DNA of 11,435 bases, from assembly GCA_030838885.1 (NCBI GenBank), contig JAUZEU010000724.1, forward strand, positions 1-11,435, written 5' to 3'. The notes under the pieces were generated by a model, which made no database searches, was not told the origin of the DNA, and saw only the letters and a program-made list of their open reading frames with translations. Positions 6,141 to 11,435 of this stretch are shown in pieces. The first letter of the stretch is position 1, and every line of letters starts with the position of its first letter. This stretch comes from Bryobacterales bacterium (lineage in GTDB: Bacteria; Acidobacteriota; Terriglobia; Bryobacterales; Bryobacteraceae). The translations under genes and the position numbers were made by a program.

Positions 6141-7256
6141 ATGCAGGATTATTTGCCGGCTTTGACCGGACTGCGCTTTTTTCTCGCCCTTTGGGTTATT
6201 GTGCATCATATCGCCGGCAGAGGCATGATGCTCGAGGCCTGGACGAAGTCGCTGCCCATTGCGGGCCAGAGCCTGATTTTTGGTGGCTATCTCGCCGTTC
6301 AGACTTTTTTCGTGCTTTCCGGCTTCGTGCTGGCGCGCAGTTACACCCGTTCGACATGGGGGCGCGGCGAACTGGTGAAGTACGCGGCGGCGCGGTTTGC
6401 CCGGATTTACCCGGTGTATGTGCTGAGCCTGGTGATCGTCTCCCCTTTCATTTTCGATTCGATGATGCGGCCTACCCGGACGTCGAGTGTGAAGGCCGGG
6501 CTGCTGTTCAACTACGCTTTCGTGCTGCAGGGCTGGACCGGAAATCTCGGGGTGGGATGGAATACCCCGGCCTGGACGCTCTCCTGCGAATTCTTCTTTT
6601 ATCTGTTCTTTCCTCTCCTCTTTATCTGGCTACGCGATGCGAGCAAGCGGACTCTGGCGGTGGTCCTGGCCGCGGCTCTGGTTGCGCCTGTACTGCTGGC
6701 CCACGCCGGCGTACCCTGGACGTGGAAGCCTGTTCATCATCTGGCCGACTTTGCGGCCGGTATTGCGACGGCACGGCTGTTCGGCATCATTGATGTTTCC
6801 TTCATGCGCGGACGGGGCGCATGGCTCTATCTGCCTGCCCTGTTGTTCGGCGGTTTGCTCATCATCAACCCCTGGGTGATGGAGGGGACGTACGGCGACG
6901 TCAATACGGGGCTGCGCGCGCTCAATGTTCTTGCCCTGCTCGGCCTTGGCCTGGGCAGCGGTTTGGCGGCCCGGCTGCTTTCGATGCGTCTCCCGGAGTA
7001 TCTGGGGAAAGCCAGTTACTCAATGTATATCCTGCATGTGCCCGTGCTTTGGTGGTACAGCAAGTGGGCCATGTATCAAACAATGATGCCGCGGCTGATG
7101 GCCGCGGCATTGTATCTGGCGATCGTTATCGCCGTTGCAACTCTTTCGTTCGAGCTGGTGGAAAAGCCCGTTAACCGGTGGATCCGGGGGCGGGTTGCTA
7201 ACTGGTTGGCCGCGTACGCAAGAAGACGCGGCCAGGAGTCAGCCTGTCCTGCTTAA
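6141..7256 (+). CDS. Membrane acyltransferase, acyltransferase 3 family (OafA/YrhL-type)
   Basis: This 371-residue polytopic protein fits the acyltransferase-3 family, inner-membrane enzymes that O-acylate (usually acetylate) sugars of surface polysaccharides, lipids or antibiotics. The N-terminus has LPALTGLRFFLALWVIVHH (5-23), with the conserved His. FFVLSGFVLARSY (56-68) and RFARIYPVY (85-93) follow. Then come WTLSCEFFFYLFFP (145-158), YLGKASYSMYILHVPV (287-302) and the final FELVEKPVNRW (337-347). About ten hydrophobic segments are visible, and there is no extra SGNH domain. I start it at ATG 6141, since the family usually begins a few residues before YLPALTGLR; a TTG at 6102 would add 13 residues overlapping the dinB-like start. 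It stands alone, with no polysaccharide cluster nearby, so the acceptor is unknown. Its stop TAA overlaps the smc stop on the other strand. Confidence 0.92.
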   Translation: MQDYLPALTGLRFFLALWVIVHHIAGRGMMLEAWTKSLPIAGQSLIFGGYLAVQTFFVLSGFVLARSYTRSTWGRGELVKYAAARFARIYPVYVLSLVIVSPFIFDSMMRPTRTSSVKAGLLFNYAFVLQGWTGNLGVGWNTPAWTLSCEFFFYLFFPLLFIWLRDASKRTLAVVLAAALVAPVLLAHAGVPWTWKPVHHLADFAAGIATARLFGIIDVSFMRGRGAWLYLPALLFGGLLIINPWVMEGTYGDVNTGLRALNVLALLGLGLGSGLAARLLSMRLPEYLGKASYSMYILHVPVLWWYSKWAMYQTMMPRLMAAALYLAIVIAVATLSFELVEKPVNRWIRGRVANWLAAYARRRGQESACPA

Positions 7257-10200
7257 GCGGCGGCATGTTCGTTGTGGTGGAAGCGGACGCTGACGAGCTT
7301 TGACACGCCGGCTTCCTGCATGGTAACTCCGTACATGGCCTGAGCGGATTCCATCGTCTTCTTGGAGTGAGTGATGACGATGAACTGCGTGTCGACAGCC
7401 ATCTCCGTGAGGAGGCGGGTGAGGCGGCCGATGTTGGCTTCATCGAGCGGCGCATCTACTTCATCCAGCACGCAGAAGGGGCTGGGCTGATATTTGAAAA
7501 TCGCCATCAGGAGGCTGAGCGCGGTTAGCGCTTTTTCGCCGCCCGAGAGCAGCAGAACGTTCTGCAGTTTCTTGCCCGGGGGTGAGGCGATGATGTCAAT
7601 GCCGCACTCGTTGATGTTCTCTTCATCGGTGAGACGCATTTCGCCGGTGCCGCCGCCGAAGAGGGTCTGGAAGCACTGCTTGAAGTTCTCGTTGATGACC
7701 TTAAAGGCCTCGGAGAAACGATTTCTGGAGAATTCGTCGATCTCGTGGATTGCTTTTTCGGTGTCGCGAATGGAGTCGAGCAGGTCCTGACGCTGGGCAC
7801 TGAGGAAGTCAAAGCGCTGCTGGGCTTCCTGGAATTCTTCCCATGCGGTGGGGTTGACGGCTCCCAGGTATTCGATCTTTGCTTTGGTTTCCTGATAGGA
7901 CTGCTCGGCAACCTGAAGGACCTCGGGTGAGATGTCTTTGGGTATTTCGAGTTCAGCCACGCCCAGGTTCAGTTCCTTGCGGCTGGTTTCGTCCAGGAAC
8001 TGGAGTTCGGACTGACGGCGGGTGAGCTCGATCTCGATTTCAGAGCGGTTCTTATGACCGGCTTCGATGCGGACGCGAAGTTCGCGAAGCACTTCATCGC
8101 CAGCGGCCAGGGTCTCGCGGAACTGCGCTTCCTTCTGCGCCATTTCGAGCACGGTCCGCTCGGCTGCAACGATCTGCTCGGAAAGGGTGGTGAGCTTCTG
8201 ATCGAGCCCGATGTTTTCGTTGAGAATGCGGGCGCGGTTTTCGCCCCAGCGCTGCATTTCGGTGGTGATCTGCTGGCTGCGGTTCGACATCTCGCGGAAC
8301 TGGTTTTCGAGACGAGCCATGGCGGCGCGTTCTCCGCGATGGCGCTCTTCGAGTCCGGCCAGTTTGGCGCGGAGCACGGCGTGTTCCTCACCCATGCCAT
8401 GGAACTCGGTCTGGGCCGCTTCGAGCTGTTCGCGAAGGGCTTCGAGGGCCTGTTCGCGGTCGCCCCGCTCGGCATCTTTTTGTTCAACCAACTGCTGGTT
8501 GCGGGCGCGGTTTTCGTGGGCACGCTCTTCTTCGCGCTTCAGGCGTTCAAGCTCCTGACGCGAGACAGAGACGCGGGAGTTGGCGCGGTTGATCTCTTCG
8601 GTGGCGCGGCGCTGATCGTGATCGAGTGAGACGGCGTCTTTCTCGCGGGCCTGCTGCAACTGGCGGAGTCGCTCGAGGTTCGATTCGAGGGCGGCGGTCT
8701 GATGCTGCAGAGCTTCCTGCTCAGTAGTTGCCGCGGCCAGCAGGGCCTCCTGTTTTTTCAGCTGCGTGTCGTAGTCACGGAGTTCGCGCTTGAGGACGAG
8801 CGGGCCAGAGGACTTTTTGCGTCCACCGGTCAACATGCGGCCGTGATAGCTTTCGCCATCGGGCAGCAGGAAGTAGCTGGCGGGGTGCGCGTCCGCCATG
8901 GTGCGGGCCTGGTCACGATCGGAGGCGAGGTAACAGTTGGCGAGGCGCGGGAGCAGGTTGCGGGTCTGGCCGGTGAGGCCGTTGCTGAAGCTGACGAAAT
9001 CGGTGAGGCGCGGAAGATCCAGATGAGCCGCCGCGGAGGTGTCTTCGGCGGCCTGGCCACCCTCGACGAGGAAGGTCGCGCGGCCTTCGAGTTCGGCGCG
9101 AAGGAGGTTGAGACTCTTCTCGGCTTCACTCCATTCCTTGACGACTACGTATTCGAGCTCTTCGGTGAGGAACTCTTCTACGGCGCGCTCCCATTTGGGA
9201 TCGACTTCGACGAAATCGGCGAGGACACCTTCGGGGCGGAACTGACCGGCGCGCCCATTCTCGATTGCGGTGAGGAGCTTCTTGGTGGATTCGGTGGTGT
9301 AGCTGTGGTGCGAAAGGATGTTCTCGATCGATTCGCGCTTGGCTCGGAGACGGGAGCATTCGGCGCGAAGCTGGTCAAGCCGCTGGCGGATTTCGTGGGC
9401 TTCGCGGCGCTTGTCGCCGAGGCCTTCTTCGGTGTCTTTGCGATCCGAGATGACGCTCTGGATTTCGAGCTGGCGGGCGGCGATTTTCTCGGTGAGATCC
9501 TGCTTCACGCCGGTGAGGCGGGCGATTTCGGCGTTGGCAATCTCTTCGTCACGCTGTACGCGGGTGCGTTCGCGCTCAATGCCTGCCAGATAGGTCTCGG
9601 CCTGGGCAAGCTGGTTCTTGATGGTGGACGCTTCGCCCAGCAGGCGGAGGATGACGGACCGGGAGGCCTCAATGGTGCGCTCGGCTTCGCGGACGCGCAG
9701 CTGGATCTGGTCACGCACACGGTTCTTTTCGAGAAGCCCGGTGCGGACTTCCTGCATTTCGGCTTCGAGTGCGGTGACACTTTCGGTGAGGGCAGCGCGT
9801 TCGGTCTGGTTCTGGGCGAGGCGGACTTCGAGGTCGCCGGTTTCGTGTTCGGCGCGGGCCATCCGCTGCTCAATGTTGGCGGCTTCGCGGACCTGGGATT
9901 CGAGGCGGCCTTTGGTGCGCTCGGCCTCGACGTTCATGGCGGAGAGCTGCTGGCGGGCTTCGGTGAGCTGGGCTTCCAGAGCGTAGAAGACTTCCTGCGT
10001 TTTCTGGCGCTCGGCATCCTTATCGGCAGCCTGAATGGTGGCGTCTTTGAGCTCGGCGGTGGCGATTTCGAGGAGACCGGCCGCCTTTTCGGCTTCAGCC
10101 TTCAGGGTGACGTAGCGGCCGGCGAGCACGGTACGCAGCTGGCCTTCGAGCTCGCCCTTGAGTTCGCCATAGCGCTTGGCTTTGGCGGCCTGTCGCTTGA

Positions 10201-11071
10201 GGGAGTTCACCTGGCGCGTCACTTCTTCCAGGATGTCGAAGACGCGGGAGAGGTTCTGTTTGGAGCTTTCGAGCTTGGCTTCGGCGAGGCGGCGGCGACT
10301 CTTATAGCGAGTGATGCCGGCGGCTTCTTCGAGGACGGCGCGGCGGTCCTGCGGCTTGGAGGAGAGGATCTGGCCGATGCGGCCCTGCTCGATGATGGCG
10401 TAGCTCTCCGGGCCGAGGCCAGAGCCCATGAAGATGTCCTGAATGTCGCGGAGGCGAGCCTGGCGACCGTCGATCAGGTATTCGGATTCGCCGGAGCGGA
10501 AGAGGCGGCGGGTGATGGTGATTTCGCCGGCTTTGGAGCCGGTGTGAGGGTGGTGAATGCCGCCGTGGCCGGAGGTGTTGTGGATGGGCTGAATTTTGGT
10601 GGCTTCGGTGGCGACGGCGGTTTCGATGGTCGTCTGGGCGACGACGCCGTCTACTTCTACTACTACGGGCTGGGCGTCTTCGGTCGACGCGTTTTCGGCG
10701 GAGGTGTTTTCCGTTTGCGCCGCAGCGGTTTCCGTCGGGGCACTTTCGGTTTCGGCCGCGGCGCTGGCTTGGGCGGCGGCGAGGAGTGGGGCCTGCTGGG
10801 CCATGGGATCGACCAGCACCATGGTGACAGAAGCCATGCCTACGGCTTTCCGGGCTTTGGTGCCGGCGAAGATGACATCTTCCATGCGGGCGCCGCGGAG
10901 GCTGCGGGCGGATTGTTCGCCGAGGACCCAGCTGATGGCGTCACTCAGGTTGGACTTGCCACAACCGTTGGGACCTACTACGGCGGCGATGCCACCCCCG
11001 TTGAAGCGGAGCTCGGTACGGTCGCAGAAGGACTTGAAGCCCTGGAGTTCGACCTTTTTCAACTTCAGCAC
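7253..11071 (-). CDS. smc: Chromosome segregation ATPase SMC, with an unusual head insertion
   Basis: SMC forms ring-shaped dimers with ScpAB that extrude DNA loops and individualise sister chromosomes. The 1272-residue protein has the full plan. Its N-terminal head carries Walker A GPNGCGKSN (33-41) and the R-loop region SARSLRGARMEDVIFAG (54-70). Coiled coils run about 262-605 and 757-1115. The hinge lies at about 608-755 and ends in GRMLTGGRK. The C-terminal head has signature LSGGEK (1175-1180), Walker B FCVLDEVDAP (1199-1208, catalytic E1204) and H1235 in VITHSKKTM. Between the strands SVTMVLVD and EITITRRLFRSGESEYLI lie about 90 residues (89-182), where B. subtilis SMC has about 13; this accounts for much of the excess over the usual ~1190. 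The start is GTG 11071-11069, supported by GAGG at 11082-11079 with 7-nt spacing. All ATPase residues are intact, so it should be functional. Confidence 0.97.
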   Translation of the reverse strand: MLKLKKVELQGFKSFCDRTELRFNGGGIAAVVGPNGCGKSNLSDAISWVLGEQSARSLRGARMEDVIFAGTKARKAVGMASVTMVLVDPMAQQAPLLAAAQASAAAETESAPTETAAAQTENTSAENASTEDAQPVVVEVDGVVAQTTIETAVATEATKIQPIHNTSGHGGIHHPHTGSKAGEITITRRLFRSGESEYLIDGRQARLRDIQDIFMGSGLGPESYAIIEQGRIGQILSSKPQDRRAVLEEAAGITRYKSRRRLAEAKLESSKQNLSRVFDILEEVTRQVNSLKRQAAKAKRYGELKGELEGQLRTVLAGRYVTLKAEAEKAAGLLEIATAELKDATIQAADKDAERQKTQEVFYALEAQLTEARQQLSAMNVEAERTKGRLESQVREAANIEQRMARAEHETGDLEVRLAQNQTERAALTESVTALEAEMQEVRTGLLEKNRVRDQIQLRVREAERTIEASRSVILRLLGEASTIKNQLAQAETYLAGIERERTRVQRDEEIANAEIARLTGVKQDLTEKIAARQLEIQSVISDRKDTEEGLGDKRREAHEIRQRLDQLRAECSRLRAKRESIENILSHHSYTTESTKKLLTAIENGRAGQFRPEGVLADFVEVDPKWERAVEEFLTEELEYVVVKEWSEAEKSLNLLRAELEGRATFLVEGGQAAEDTSAAAHLDLPRLTDFVSFSNGLTGQTRNLLPRLANCYLASDRDQARTMADAHPASYFLLPDGESYHGRMLTGGRKKSSGPLVLKRELRDYDTQLKKQEALLAAATTEQEALQHQTAALESNLERLRQLQQAREKDAVSLDHDQRRATEEINRANSRVSVSRQELERLKREEERAHENRARNQQLVEQKDAERGDREQALEALREQLEAAQTEFHGMGEEHAVLRAKLAGLEERHRGERAAMARLENQFREMSNRSQQITTEMQRWGENRARILNENIGLDQKLTTLSEQIVAAERTVLEMAQKEAQFRETLAAGDEVLRELRVRIEAGHKNRSEIEIELTRRQSELQFLDETSRKELNLGVAELEIPKDISPEVLQVAEQSYQETKAKIEYLGAVNPTAWEEFQEAQQRFDFLSAQRQDLLDSIRDTEKAIHEIDEFSRNRFSEAFKVINENFKQCFQTLFGGGTGEMRLTDEENINECGIDIIASPPGKKLQNVLLLSGGEKALTALSLLMAIFKYQPSPFCVLDEVDAPLDEANIGRLTRLLTEMAVDTQFIVITHSKKTMESAQAMYGVTMQEAGVSKLVSVRFHHNEHAAA

Positions 11072-11078
11072 TGCGACA

Positions 11079-11082
11079 CCTC
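11079..11082 (-). promoter_or_regulatory. Ribosome binding site of smc
   Basis: GAGG on the minus strand lies 7 nt before the GTG at 11071. It decides the non-ATG start, and MLKLKKVELQGFKSF is the normal SMC N-terminus. Confidence 0.7.
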
Positions 11083-11110
11083 GTTCGAAAGCTCGGGGGA
11101 GAGCCTCACC

Positions 11111-11139
11111 ATACTAACTTTGATTCCGGTAAAAGTAAA
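11111..11139 (-). promoter_or_regulatory. Candidate sigma-70-type promoter of smc
   Basis: On the minus strand TTTACT (11139-11134) and TAGTAT (11116-11111) are separated by 17 bp; each matches 4 of 6 consensus positions. Transcription would start near 11104, leaving a leader of about 33 nt with the GAGG ribosome binding site. The hexamers are weak, so this is a reasoned guess. Confidence 0.35.
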
Positions 11140-11156
11140 GTGGGAGGTATACCGGA
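11125..11156. repeat. Inverted repeat TCCGGTA-N18-TACCGGA upstream of smc
   Basis: Perfect 7-bp arms at 11125-11131 and 11150-11156 flank the candidate -35 box of smc. The right arm overlaps the 8-bp palindrome GGTATACC (11146-11153). The arms are about 2.5 helical turns apart centre to centre, which could suit a dimeric or looping regulator. No known operator consensus is recognised, and chance is possible. Confidence 0.4.
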
Positions 11157-11233
11157 TGCAGTAGGTGTTGAGCGGAGGACACAAGGTATTGGGGTGTGGT
11201 GGTTGGAGTGGCGGCCTTTGGGATAGGGCCTGG

Positions 11234-11309
11234 AAAGCCCATTTGGACCCATTTTGGGTGGGTTTAAAGCCAATTAAAGCCAAATTAAAGCCAATTTGAA
11301 GCCAGTTTG
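11234..11309. repeat. Cluster of degenerate 10-11 bp direct repeats (AAAGCCAATT)
   Basis: TTAAAGCCAA occurs at 11264-11273, 11274-11283 and 11285-11294, followed by the variant TTGAAGCCAG at 11296-11305. Looser copies lie to the left: AAAGCCCATTTGG from 11234 and GGACCCATTTTGG from 11245. The spacing is 10, 11 and 11 bp, close to one DNA turn, so the AT-rich steps all face one side of the helix. A short hairpin, ACCCA-TTT-TGGGT, sits at 11047+200 to 11059+200, that is 11247-11259. It could be a regulator-binding array, bent DNA or a decayed microsatellite. The repeat itself is plain; its function is unknown. Confidence 0.65.
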
Positions 11310-11435
11310 TGGCGGGTTCCTGGAGGGGGTTTTGTTTGTTCTCAGTTAGATAGGGGGCGGGAGAATGGTTTTGAGCGCTGTTTTCGTGGCTTTCGAGGCG
11401 ACGGAGGGGGCAGGACGCGTTGGGACGGAGTTCGG

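Larger units (their letters stand above)
11072..11435. other. Non-coding region upstream of smc, to the right edge
   Basis: About 360 bp hold no convincing gene. They contain the smc leader and candidate promoter, the inverted repeat at 11125-11156, a G-rich plus-strand stretch (11185-11214, several GG runs) and the repeat cluster at 11234-11309. One minus-strand frame stays open from the edge to a stop at 11065, but its predicted residues are rich in Pro, Asn, Gln and His with no recognisable domain, so I do not call it a gene. Near the edge other minus-strand frames are open for about 30 codons, so the end of a neighbouring gene cannot be excluded. Confidence 0.5.

Noticed and set aside
5768..6793. 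A 341-codon plus-strand frame across the DinB-fold and acyltransferase genes
   Set aside because: It crosses two well-supported genes in other frames and its predicted sequence fits no family.
8702..11164. An 820-codon open frame on the plus strand, antisense to smc
   Set aside because: It lies wholly opposite a clear SMC coding sequence with all ATPase motifs. Its predicted product is a Gly/Phe/Ala-rich string without domains, as expected when GC-rich codons of a Glu/Ala/Arg-rich coiled coil are read in reverse.
11226..11259. GGGC-loop-GCCC and ACCCA-TTT-TGGGT stems as a transcription terminator
   Set aside because: The stems are only 4-5 bp and neither is followed by a proper T run on either strand, so an intrinsic terminator is not supported.
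1..11435. Mobile elements, CRISPR, tRNA or rRNA genes, phage genes
   Set aside because: I looked for transposase motifs, terminal inverted repeats, regularly spaced repeats with unique spacers, and tRNA-like or rRNA-like stretches, and saw none. The 11234-11309 repeats are far too short and close together for CRISPR.

Overview
The window is a GC-rich bacterial chromosome segment, densely packed with housekeeping genes. No tRNA, rRNA, CRISPR array, transposase or phage gene is visible. The gene set suggests an Acidobacteriota member, perhaps of the Bryobacter/Solibacter type: an ECF sigma/zinc-finger anti-sigma/DUF3106-like cassette, a secreted metallo-hydrolase paired with a DinB-fold protein, and a very large SMC. 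This placement is inference from gene content; no marker here proves it.

Layout. (1) Positions 1-1100, minus strand: the first ~70% of purH (purine synthesis), running off the left edge. (2) A short divergent region (1101-1158), then a plus-strand block of six genes, 1159-4735: thpR, plsY, gpsA, an ECF sigma factor, a zinc-binding membrane anti-sigma factor, and a secreted helical repeat protein (DUF3106-like). Every junction in this block is a 4-bp ATGA or GTGA overlap, so it is almost certainly one translationally coupled operon. It joins glycerophospholipid entry (GpsA makes sn-glycerol-3-phosphate, PlsY acylates it) to a putative envelope-sensing sigma module. (3) A minus-strand pair, 6099-4739: a DinB-fold protein followed by a secreted metallo-beta-lactamase-fold hydrolase. 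(4) Divergent from it, 6141-7256 plus: an OafA/YrhL-type membrane acyltransferase. (5) 11071-7253 minus: a full-length SMC ATPase of 1272 residues. (6) 11072-11435: about 360 bp with no convincing gene, holding the probable smc promoter, an inverted repeat and a cluster of 10-11 bp direct repeats.

Points most worth a second look: an Ala/Thr/Glu-rich then His-rich insertion of roughly 80 residues in the N-terminal ATPase head of SMC; the sigma/anti-sigma/DUF3106 cassette fused by overlaps to plsY-gpsA, with a GGAACTTT ECF-like -35 element upstream of the operon; the exact 18-residue periodicity in the DUF3106-like protein; and the helically phased repeat cluster upstream of smc. Both convergent gene pairs leave no space for a terminator, and one pair shares a single TTAA as both stop codons.
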